Below the pieces are notes generated by a model. The model did not search any database. It was not told where the DNA came from and worked only from the letters and a program-made list of their open reading frames with translations. Below are positions 1 through 5,394 of a DNA stretch of 5,449 nucleotides, piece after piece. Location of the stretch: NCBI GenBank assembly GCA_009842375.1, contig VYFM01000096.1:2129-7577 (forward strand). Reading direction: 5' to 3'. The position numbers were made by a program, and so were the translations under genes. Numbering within the stretch: position 1 is the stretch's first letter; each line of letters begins with the position of its first letter. Source of the DNA: Candidatus Poribacteria bacterium. GTDB taxonomy: Bacteria; Poribacteria; WGA-4E; WGA-3G.

Positions 1-60
1 GCGACCGGGAGGTTGCTCCTACAGAAGAGGGGTCATCATATCGCGACCGGGAGGTCGCTC
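1..60. repeat. Family C hairpin repeat, two copies inside the coding frame
   Basis: The REP-like unit GCGACC-tetraloop-GGTCGC occurs at 43-58 with a perfect 6-bp stem and at 1-16 with one G-T pair; the two copies are 42 bp apart. The first copy continues into CTCCTACAGAAGAG (17-29), exactly as in the right-hand spacer copies near 5254-5267 and 5420-5433. Both lie within the open frame of the glycosyltransferase-like gene and encode residues ending in GATSRS. Confidence 0.85.
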
Positions 61-1048
61 GGACAGGAAAGGGGGAGTGGTGTAGGGCATCGTAGAAGTC
101 GGGGAAGTATTGATCGGTGTCCTCTGTGTTGCCACTGATGTGGAGCAGGTAGCCGTCTGTGTCGAGGGACTTGTCGCGGTGGATATAATCGGTTGCTTTG
201 TAGTAGAGCGGGACATCGTCGAGTGGCGTGATGTCGTTGTGTTTCAAGTGCCACATCGCCAATAGGAATTCGTCCTGATAGCAGTTGCGGTAGTGTTGTC
301 TCAGAAAGTCGCAGATCGGGTGTGCGGTTGGAATAAATGTGAGTTGCGATGCGATGAAGGGGCGTTGCCGTTGGTTTTCGGGTGTATCGTGTGAGAGGTA
401 ATCGAATCCGAGTTTGTAGAAGGCGCGCTGTTCCTGCATGAACAGATCCGCCTCCGGATCAAACGGCAAACCGACTGCCAGACATACCCCGTAGACCCAC
501 ATATTGTAGGCAGTGCCACCAACGGTTTCCGCCTGTATAGTGGATGGATGTGTCTGTGATAGGAGTTTGTGGTACCACGTCAACCGATGTTGTGAGGAAC
601 AGATAAACGCGTCTGTGTCCACGATGAGCCACGCGTCAGGTGCAATTTCGGTGTCGTCTAAGCACATCAGTTTTTTGCCGTAGTGGGGATGTGAGATTTG
701 GGTTTCGGTTTTCGGGAGTGTCATGGTGCGAATGAAGTTTGATGGGACTGCGAACTTAGTGAACATCTCTGCGACTATGTCGTGGATGGTGTCCTCCACG
801 TGGAAGAAGATGCCGACTCCGTTCTGCGTGAGGTCGGTGTTGTTGTGAAGTGCGATGGCTGCCCAAACGGCTGCTTTGGCGTGGATGTCTCTGATGCGGT
901 CTGGGCAAAATTCGGTCATTGTGCCACTGTCTATGTCGGAGTGGAATATCGGGATAGAGACGGCTACCTTGTTGGTAGTGATGTGTTGGTCGGGATATAG
1001 GACGATAGGGAGTTTGGTGATGTGTGGTTTGGCGATGTCCTTTGTCAT
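1..1048 (-). CDS. Putative GT-A-like glycosyltransferase, 3' end cut off by the window edge
   Basis: Reading the minus strand from ATG at 1048-1046 gives 349 codons without a stop, so the gene continues past position 1. AAGGAG lies six bases before the ATG, and a good promoter lies further upstream, which settles the start. No signal peptide or membrane segment is visible, so the product is probably cytoplasmic. Residues 28-85 (KVAVSIPIF, then AKAAVWAAIAL, then GVGIFFHVED) look like alternating strands and helices. LIVDTDAFI at residues 141-149 provides a DxD-like pair (D144, D146) of the kind that binds a metal and nucleotide sugar in GT-A enzymes. An acidic YQDEF at 257-261 and a late YLLHISGN at 300-307 also fit that fold. 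I know no specific family and infer no substrate. The last ~20 residues are encoded by interspersed repeats, so the tail may not be native. The open frame is certain; the function is tentative. Confidence 0.8.
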   Translation of the reverse strand, partial: MTKDIAKPHITKLPIVLYPDQHITTNKVAVSIPIFHSDIDSGTMTEFCPDRIRDIHAKAAVWAAIALHNNTDLTQNGVGIFFHVEDTIHDIVAEMFTKFAVPSNFIRTMTLPKTETQISHPHYGKKLMCLDDTEIAPDAWLIVDTDAFICSSQHRLTWYHKLLSQTHPSTIQAETVGGTAYNMWVYGVCLAVGLPFDPEADLFMQEQRAFYKLGFDYLSHDTPENQRQRPFIASQLTFIPTAHPICDFLRQHYRNCYQDEFLLAMWHLKHNDITPLDDVPLYYKATDYIHRDKSLDTDGYLLHISGNTEDTDQYFPDFYDALHHSPFPVRATSRSRYDDPSSVGATSRS

Positions 1049-1054
1049 GGGTGT

Positions 1055-1060
1055 CTCCTT
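1055..1060 (-). promoter_or_regulatory. Ribosome binding site AAGGAG
   Basis: The minus strand reads AAGGAG, then ACACCC, then ATG. This is a strong Shine-Dalgarno match at a six-base spacing. It fixes the start of the gene at 1048, although the gene has no stop codon inside the window. Confidence 0.8.
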
Positions 1061-1085
1061 ATGTTATATTGTGTGTGATAATAAT

Positions 1086-1114
1086 ATATTAACATAAGAA
1101 GATGGTTTTGTCAA
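1086..1114 (-). promoter_or_regulatory. Sigma70-like promoter of the glycosyltransferase-like gene
   Basis: On the minus strand a perfect -35 box, TTGACA (1114-1109), is followed by a 17-base spacer and TAATAT (1091-1086), which matches four of six bases of the -10 consensus. The surrounding DNA is much more AT-rich than the rest of the spacer. Transcription would begin near 1079, giving a leader of about 30 bases before the ATG at 1048. The -35 box lies about ten bases inside the edge of the upstream repeat block. Confidence 0.65.
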
Positions 1115-1143
1115 GTGGTTTGTTTGTCAGAATCGCGGAGGGG

Positions 1144-1323
1144 AATTGTCAGAATCGCGGATGACACGGAGGGCGCGGATGGACGCTGTTTTGAGTATGT
1201 GTCTCCTAAATCCCTTTGAAAAAATCAACTCTAATCCTCTGAAAATGACCTTGAAATAACAAGAATCCATCCGCGTTTTTCCGTGTTATCCGTGTCATCT
1301 GTGATTCAGACGATTTAGCGGAC
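1144..1323. repeat. Family A palindromic (MITE-like) element, copy 1
   Basis: This 180-bp unit is repeated at 1488-1667 with the same length and, by eye, about 85% identity. Its ends are imperfect inverted repeats. The left end reads AATTGTCAGAATCGCGGA and the right end contains GTGATTCAGAC. The arms are rich in short ATCCGCGT/ACGCGGAT motifs. An AT-rich core (about 1186-1264) carries shared text such as TTTTGAGTATGTGTCTCC and GAAAATGACCTTGAAA. It contains no convincing gene. Just upstream, the left-end motif is duplicated at 1124-1139 and 1146-1161, a 22-bp tandem step. Confidence 0.8.
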
Positions 1324-1341
1324 TGGGTGCGTGGGTGGTAA

Positions 1342-1375
1342 GATGTCGGAGGTCGCTTTGCTCGCTCCGACCTAC
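1342..1375. repeat. Family B hairpin repeat, single copy
   Basis: A 34-bp unit begins GATGTCGGAGGTCGC and ends GCTCCGACCTAC. Its arms GTCGGAG and CTCCGAC form a 7-bp stem. The reverse complement matches 4969-5002 base for base. Related copies lie at 5029-5062 and, in the same orientation as this one, 5354-5387. Confidence 0.85.
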
Positions 1376-1413
1376 GAGAGAATATAGCGGATGGCGGGGT
1401 GGCAGGTGTGTTT

Positions 1414-1435
1414 GCACAAACTGGAAAGTTTGTGC
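1414..1435. repeat. Family E hairpin repeat
   Basis: GCACAAACT, GGAA and AGTTTGTGC form a perfect 9-bp stem with a four-base loop. It is followed by TACAAAGAAGC. The reverse-complement arrangement recurs at 5074-5104, where GCTTCTTTGT precedes the same stem. No T-run follows on either strand, so it is not an obvious intrinsic terminator. Confidence 0.75.
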
Positions 1436-1464
1436 TACAAAGAAGCGAAAGGTGATGTATAGGT

Positions 1465-1478
1465 GTATACATGTATAC
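1465..1478. repeat. 14-bp perfect palindrome
   Basis: GTATACATGTATAC equals its own reverse complement. It lies in the unique gap immediately before the point (1478) where homology between the two family A copies begins. No promoter can be assigned next to it, so a role as a protein-binding site is speculative. Confidence 0.45.
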
Positions 1479-1487
1479 GCGGAGGGG

Positions 1488-1667
1488 AATTGTCAGAATC
1501 GCGGATGACACGGAGAAACGCGGAGGACGCTGTTTTGAGTATGCGTCTCCTAAATCCCTTTGACAAAATGCACTCTAATCCTATGAAAATGACCTTGAAA
1601 GAGCAAGAACCCATCCGCGTTCTTCCGTGAAATCCGCGTCCTCCGTGATTCAGACAATTAGGCGGAC
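1488..1667. repeat. Family A palindromic (MITE-like) element, copy 2
   Basis: This is the second 180-bp copy, offset exactly 344 bp from copy 1. Homology with copy 1 extends about ten bases further left (to 1478, versus 1134). Its terminal repeats AATTGTCAGAATCGCGG and CCGTGATTCAGACAATT match at 15 of 17 positions when inverted. The right end CAGACAATTAGGCGGAC is the same as in copy 4 (ending 5348), which suggests a fixed element boundary. It ends 19 bases from the stop codon of the exported WD40 protein gene and so would be transcribed as part of that gene's 3' region. Confidence 0.8.
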
Positions 1668-1674
1668 GGCACTC

Positions 1675-1684
1675 GGCACGTGCC
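1675..1684. other. 10-bp palindrome beside the stop codon
   Basis: GGCACGTGCC is a perfect palindrome two bases beyond the TAG stop (1689-1687) of the large minus-strand gene. It has no loop and no following T-run, so it is not a convincing intrinsic terminator. No better terminator is visible between this gene and the next promoter. The large inverted arms of family A copy 2 are the only other candidate. Confidence 0.3.
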
Positions 1685-1686
1685 TG

Positions 1687-4600
1687 CTACTTTCTAATCA
1701 ACATCTTACGCGTTCCAGAGAACCCTGCTGCCGTAAGCGTATAAAAATACACACCACTCGCCACAGGTTCTCCTATTTGGTTTTTGCCGTCCCAATGGGC
1801 GGCTTGGGTGCGGTGTTGGTAGATGCCAACGGGTTGATGTCCTAAGTCTAAGGTGCGGATGAGTTTGCCGTCTGATGTATAGATGTCTATATGCACATCG
1901 GATGGACTTGATAACTGATAGGGTATCCATGTTTCAGGATTGAACGGGTTTGGGTAATTGGGAAACAAGGCGGTTTCCTTCGGTGTCAAGTTCCGCAAGA
2001 GTTGTTCTAAGACCAAGATACCTCGCTGGAATGCAGGATCGGGTAGGTTAAGTTCCCGTGCTTCCTGTAGCCATGCTTCTACTGTTGCACGGGTTGGCAT
2101 GTTATCAGACCATAGCTTAGGTGCAGCTGCATCCGCACTGCCAATTGCTGCAGCGACTAACGCCAAATCAACGATATTGACGACTCCATCGTTGTTGATG
2201 TCTGCTTCATGTCTCCCTATCTTACCGATATTAGACGCAACATAAGCAAGGTCCAAAACGTCCACTACCCCGTCCCGATTTACATCTTCGGGCAGGAATT
2301 CAGGGACGGTTATCTCTGTGGACGAGGCAATTTGCGGTGTCGTGCTGTTGCCGTATAGGTCGGTGAGGATTACATCTGAGAGGGTTACAGTAGAACCTTT
2401 GACATCAATAACCTCAAAGATAATCGTGGCGAGTATGCCGTCATTGTAGGCGACCTCAGCGAAGGTGGTTGCACCAAGCGTTACGGTGTTCCCATCAACA
2501 ATCGGATCAATGCGGTATGCGGTGGGAGGCAGATAATCACCTTTGGCACTGTCAACATAGCGGAGTGCTGTCCCATCGTAATTCACAGTGGCTTGATATC
2601 CCGCCACGTTTTGTCCAGCAATGATATTTACGGATAACGTGAATTGCTCTCCGATGACAGGAGAGACAAGGCTATCGGGTGAAAGACTGACTGTGGTGTC
2701 TGACGGCAGGCGCACCGTGGTGTCCCATAAAAGGATTGTTCCATCACTACCACCAGTCGCTATTGTGCTGCCATCTGGAAGGAACGCCGCCTCATAGACA
2801 TATCCTTTATGACCATTGTATGTGCTGAGTAGCCTACCCGTTGGGGTATCCCATAGGTAGATATTTCCGTCCTCATTGAGACCCACAAACGAAGTGCCAT
2901 TTGGATTTAACACGACAACTTTGACATCATCCACATTCATTGTCAATATATGTTTCGGGGTGAGGTTCGTGACATCCCATATTTCCAGAATTTCATCTTT
3001 ATGATCTGTGCCACCTGCCAGTATCTTCCCGTCTGAACTGAACGCTAAATCCTGTATCCTAATCTGTCCAAGTTCCTTCTTGAGCAACCGCAAATGATTA
3101 CCCGTTTGGACATTCCAAAAACGGATCGTTTTGTCGTAACTACTACTGACCAACGTTTTACCATCGTGGGTGAATTTGATGTTGGAGACAGGATACACAT
3201 GTCGTGTCGGGTGTGAATCCTGCTTTTCGTCAATGGAGGGCGGTGCTATATGTGCTGTAATCGTTTGTAATATAGCACCTGTTGCTACATCAAACACAAG
3301 TATATTTGAGTCGCGTAAATTACCTTGATAATTAAACTCTCCGTAGGTGATAGCACACGCCACGGTGTTGCCATCCGGACTGAACGCCACGGATACCACA
3401 TCACCGTCCGCAGTGATGAGGGTGTCTCGTTCTGTGCCGGTGTCGGCATTCCACAATCGCAGTGTGCCGTCATTGCTACCGCTTGCGATGAGGGTGTTGT
3501 CAGTCGGACTATAGGTAACGGTTTTGACAATAGATGTATGTCCTGTGAGAGTATGCTGCAGTGTGCCGGTGTTCACATCCCATAAATTGAGGGCATTGTC
3601 CACACCTTCCGTCACAAGCGTGTTCCCGTCTGGACTGATGTCTATGAAGCCTATTGAGGTATCGAGATGTCCTGTGATGACACGTTCTCCCCAACCGAAG
3701 CGATTATTCACACCACCGCGGTCGGACCTCATACGAATTGTGCCATCACTATTCCTACTTGCAATTGTTTGACTATCAGGACTAAATGCGATGTCCAACG
3801 TATAATGTGTGTCGCTTTTGAATGTGTGCTGTCTGCGTAGATTTGATGTGTTCCAGAGTTGGACGGTTTTGTCTTTACTGGCGGTTGCTAAATATCTGCC
3901 ATCCGGACTGTATGCGATGTCGTATATATTGTCAGCGTGTCTTCGGATTATGTCCCACTGGATCTCTGTCTCGTCTGACCATGCAAGGATAGTATCAACA
4001 TCCCAGAGAATGATGGTGTCGTCATAACTCCCACTTGCGAGTGTTTTTCCGTCCGGACTAAAAGCGAGGCTACTGATCCCTTCGGTATGACCGATCAACC
4101 ACGGTAGAGAGCTACCTCTACCGGTATATGCGTCAAATAGATAAATCCGTTTCCTATTAGAATCACTCGCCGCTAATAATTTGCCATCCGGACTATAAGC
4201 GATGCTTGTGGTCCAGGATGCCCCTATACTGACTCTATACAGTTGCTTACGGCTCTCTATCTCCCACACATGCACGTCACCACTGGAATCTCCGCTTGCG
4301 ATTGTCTTGCCATCCGGGTTAAAGGCTATTTCTGCAGCGTAATAATGGTTAATTCCATGGAATCTGCGTAGCTGCTTGCCAGTGTTGACATCCCATAGAC
4401 AGAGGATATTGTTATCAATATCGCTTGCGAGTGTTTTACCATCTGGGCTGAAGGTTACTCTTCTGATTGGCGTGTTTCCACCTGTGAATAGGTTGAGTTC
4501 TTCACCTGTCTGTGCATCGTATATCCAAATACCGATTCCCGATGCGACTGCGAGTTTTGTGCCGTCTGGAGAATATGCAAAATCACTTAGATATCCTTTA

Positions 4601-4710
4601 CCGAGCCGCATCTTCGCACCATCAGGTAGATGCCATTGCGGTGAGTCTTGTGCGTGGCTGATTGATATGATGATGAGCGATATGATGATTGAGTATTTGA
4701 TGCTTCTCAT
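1687..4710 (-). CDS. Exported double WD40 propeller protein with cohesin, dockerin and sorting-type C-terminal domain
   Basis: A complete 1007-residue protein. Residues 1-20 form a signal peptide: R2 and K5, a hydrophobic core, and likely cleavage after SHA20. Fourteen WD40 repeats (about residues 44-664) show recurrent FSPDG...ASGS...LWD signatures, enough for two seven-bladed propellers, usually protein-binding scaffolds. Residues ~674-801 resemble a cohesin-like beta-sandwich. Two dockerin-like EF-hand loops follow, DVNRDGVVD (809-817) and DINNDGVVN (837-845), which probably bind calcium. A helical linker (about 870-912) leads to the FPNYPNPFNP junction (916-925) and a FlgD-Ig-like domain ending GVYFYTL...KMLIRK, similar to type 9 sorting signals. 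I infer a secreted or surface protein that binds partners, with no visible catalytic centre. The ATG at 4710 is supported by the signal peptide and GGAG ten bases upstream. The precise role is unknown. Confidence 0.95.
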   Translation of the reverse strand: MRSIKYSIIISLIIISISHAQDSPQWHLPDGAKMRLGKGYLSDFAYSPDGTKLAVASGIGIWIYDAQTGEELNLFTGGNTPIRRVTFSPDGKTLASDIDNNILCLWDVNTGKQLRRFHGINHYYAAEIAFNPDGKTIASGDSSGDVHVWEIESRKQLYRVSIGASWTTSIAYSPDGKLLAASDSNRKRIYLFDAYTGRGSSLPWLIGHTEGISSLAFSPDGKTLASGSYDDTIILWDVDTILAWSDETEIQWDIIRRHADNIYDIAYSPDGRYLATASKDKTVQLWNTSNLRRQHTFKSDTHYTLDIAFSPDSQTIASRNSDGTIRMRSDRGGVNNRFGWGERVITGHLDTSIGFIDISPDGNTLVTEGVDNALNLWDVNTGTLQHTLTGHTSIVKTVTYSPTDNTLIASGSNDGTLRLWNADTGTERDTLITADGDVVSVAFSPDGNTVACAITYGEFNYQGNLRDSNILVFDVATGAILQTITAHIAPPSIDEKQDSHPTRHVYPVSNIKFTHDGKTLVSSSYDKTIRFWNVQTGNHLRLLKKELGQIRIQDLAFSSDGKILAGGTDHKDEILEIWDVTNLTPKHILTMNVDDVKVVVLNPNGTSFVGLNEDGNIYLWDTPTGRLLSTYNGHKGYVYEAAFLPDGSTIATGGSDGTILLWDTTVRLPSDTTVSLSPDSLVSPVIGEQFTLSVNIIAGQNVAGYQATVNYDGTALRYVDSAKGDYLPPTAYRIDPIVDGNTVTLGATTFAEVAYNDGILATIIFEVIDVKGSTVTLSDVILTDLYGNSTTPQIASSTEITVPEFLPEDVNRDGVVDVLDLAYVASNIGKIGRHEADINNDGVVNIVDLALVAAAIGSADAAAPKLWSDNMPTRATVEAWLQEARELNLPDPAFQRGILVLEQLLRNLTPKETALFPNYPNPFNPETWIPYQLSSPSDVHIDIYTSDGKLIRTLDLGHQPVGIYQHRTQAAHWDGKNQIGEPVASGVYFYTLTAAGFSGTRKMLIRK

Positions 4711-4720
4711 GGTTTTGTTT

Positions 4721-4724
4721 CTCC
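4721..4724 (-). promoter_or_regulatory. Ribosome binding site GGAG
   Basis: The minus strand reads CGGAG, then AAACAAAACC, then ATG. The core is GGAG at a ten-base spacing, slightly long and weaker than the site of the other gene. It supports the ATG at 4710. Confidence 0.55.
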
Positions 4725-4755
4725 GTGTGTCAGTGTTTGTTGTGTTTTAGAGCAA

Positions 4756-4761
4756 TTTATA
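4756..4761 (-). promoter_or_regulatory. Candidate -10 box of the WD40 gene
   Basis: TATAAA on the minus strand (five of six consensus bases) lies in an AT-rich stretch about 46 bases before the ATG. This would place the transcript start near 4749. No convincing -35 box is found 16-18 bases upstream, so expression may need an activator; see the paired palindromes at 4795-4840. Confidence 0.35.
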
Positions 4762-4780
4762 TGCCAGTTTTTTTGTGTGA

Positions 4781-4843
4781 TGTGTGTTGTTTGCTGCACG
4801 TTTTGGTGCATGTATTGTGTGTTGTTGCACGTTTTGGTGCGTG
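4781..4843. promoter_or_regulatory. Paired short palindromes upstream of the WD40 promoter
   Basis: TGCACGTTTTGGTGCA occurs at 4795-4810 with arms TGCAC and GTGCA. It occurs again at 4826-4841 with the last base changed to G. Each is preceded by TGTGTGTTGT, so the whole unit is duplicated. The sites are 31 bp apart, about three helical turns, and lie roughly 46-92 bases upstream of the predicted transcript start, on the side where activators usually bind. They could instead be a simple local duplication in TG-rich DNA. Confidence 0.4.
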
Positions 4844-4871
4844 GGTGCTGCGATGTTAGGTTTCGCGGGTT

Positions 4872-4966
4872 ATTGTCTGAATCGCGGATTTCACAGATTA
4901 CGCGGATGGACGCGGTTTTGAGTATGTGCCTCCCAAATCCTTTTGAAAAGACAAGTTTTAATCCTC
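4872..4966. repeat. Family A element, copy 3, left half
   Basis: It begins ATTGTCTGAATCGCGGA and runs through the arm and the core text TTTTGAGTATGTGCCTCCC as in copies 1 and 2. It stops at TTTTAATCCTC. At the matching point copies 1 and 2 continue with (C/A)TGAAAATGACC, but here family B sequence starts. The right half resumes near 5113. Confidence 0.75.
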
Positions 4967-4968
4967 AC

Positions 4969-5082
4969 GTAGGTCGGAGCGAGCAAAGCGACCTCCGACA
5001 TCGCAGCACCCTGCTTCTTTGTAGTCTTGTAGGTCGGAGTGAGGGTAGCGAAGTCCGACATCGCAGCACCCTGCTTCTTTGT
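4969..5082. repeat. Family B repeat, two tandem 54-bp units
   Basis: Units at 4969-5022 and 5029-5082 begin GTAGGTCGGAG and end GACATCGCAGCACCCTGC followed by TTCTTTGT. They repeat at a 60-bp period with a six-base spacer, AGTCTT. The first matches the single copy at 1342-1375 in reverse. In the second the central part has drifted, and the left arm GTCGGAG is followed by TGAGGGTAGCGAA, yet the arms still pair at most positions. The array sits inside the interrupted family A copy 3. Confidence 0.85.
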
Positions 5083-5084
5083 CC

Positions 5085-5104
5085 CACAAACTTTCCAGTT
5101 TGTG
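5085..5104. repeat. Family E hairpin repeat, second copy
   Basis: CACAAACT, TTCC and AGTTTGTG form an 8-bp stem with a four-base loop, immediately after GCTTCTTTGTCC at the end of the tandem family B units. It is the reverse complement of the copy at 1414-1435. Confidence 0.75.
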
Positions 5105-5112
5105 CAAACGCA

Positions 5113-5150
5113 CCATCCGCGTCCATCCGCGTCCTCCGCGATTCAGACGA
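5113..5150. repeat. Family A element, copy 3, right half
   Basis: The sequence runs from CCATCCGCGTCC to CCGCGATTCAGACGA and corresponds to the right arms of copies 1 and 2. With 4872-4966 it forms one family A copy separated by about 146 bp of family B and E repeats. Confidence 0.7.
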
Positions 5151-5157
5151 AATATGT

Positions 5158-5182
5158 GTCGGGTTTCGTTCCTCTACCCGAC
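5158..5182. repeat. Family D hairpin, single copy
   Basis: GTCGGGT (5158-5164) and ACCCGAC (5176-5182) form a perfect 7-bp stem around an 11-base loop, TTCGTTCCTCT. Only one copy lies in the window, so its repeat status is inferred from its resemblance to the neighbouring families. Confidence 0.5.
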
Positions 5183-5191
5183 GGACGAAGA

Positions 5192-5265
5192 TCTTCTGTA
5201 GGAGCGACCTCCTGGTCGCGATACAAAATGCTACATCGCGACCTGGAGGTTGCTCCTACAGAAGA
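5192..5265. repeat. Family C inverted pair forming a 31-bp-arm hairpin
   Basis: The arm TCTTCTGTAGGAGCGACC... (5192-5222) pairs with ...GGTTGCTCCTACAGAAGA (5235-5265) around a 12-base loop. 29 of 31 positions are complementary. Each arm also folds alone into the small GCGACC/GGTCGC (or GGTTGC) hairpin seen at positions 1-60. The arrangement is two head-to-head REP-like units. Confidence 0.85.
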
Positions 5266-5283
5266 GAATACATAGACATCAAA
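5229..5283. repeat. Exact 55-bp direct repeat, first copy
   Basis: This stretch contains a family C unit and continues AGAATACATAGACATCAAA. It is identical at all 55 positions to 5395-5449, with an offset of 166 bp. The identity runs well past the family C hairpin, so it reflects duplication of a larger segment. Confidence 0.9.
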
Positions 5284-5290
5284 CCCCTCT

Positions 5291-5348
5291 TCCATCCGCG
5301 TTCCTCCGTGTTATCCGCGTCCTCCGCGATTCAGACAATTAGGCGGAC
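5291..5348. repeat. Family A element, copy 4, right half only
   Basis: It starts TCCATCCGCG and ends CCGCGATTCAGACAATT then AGGCGGAC, like the right end of copy 2. No matching left half and core lie directly before it. Its end, TCCGCGATTCAGACAAT (5323-5339), is the exact reverse complement of the left end of copy 3 (4872-4888), which defines a 17-bp terminal inverted repeat. Confidence 0.7.
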
Positions 5349-5353
5349 GAAGA

Positions 5354-5387
5354 GATGTCGGACATCGCTTCGCTCACTCCGACCTAC
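5354..5387. repeat. Family B hairpin repeat, diverged copy
   Basis: A 34-bp unit runs from GATGTCGGACATCGC to CACTCCGACCTAC, in the same orientation as 1342-1375 and with several substitutions in the centre. It sits between family A copy 4 and the last family C unit. Confidence 0.75.
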
Positions 5388-5394
5388 GAAGAGC

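Noticed and set aside
301..522. Minus-strand 73-codon frame, and plus-strand frames at 782-1097
   Set aside because: They are overlapped by the continuous 349-codon minus-strand frame with its own promoter and ribosome binding site, and are shadows of it.
1414..1435. Intrinsic terminator
   Set aside because: The stem is strong but lacks a T-run on either strand and is duplicated at 5085-5104 in a non-terminator context.
1206..1511. Minus-strand open frame of 101 codons
   Set aside because: It lies across family A, B and E repeats, has low-complexity composition and no ribosome binding site, so it is not a gene.
1144..1667. Possible structured RNA gene or tRNA in the spacer
   Set aside because: No tRNA-like cloverleaf elements or CCA end were seen. 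The inverted arms are explained by the repeat family, and no promoter was found.
1958..2245. Plus-strand frame opposite the dockerin/linker region, and similar frames at 3325-3585, 3524-3772, 3809-4027 and 4376-4750
   Set aside because: All are antisense to the large WD40 gene, with no start signals and no recognisable domains.
5039..5275. Plus-strand open frame of 78 codons
   Set aside because: It consists entirely of repeat units (B, E, A, D, C). Its tail GATSWS is repeat-encoded, as in the gene at the left edge, and nothing supports translation here.
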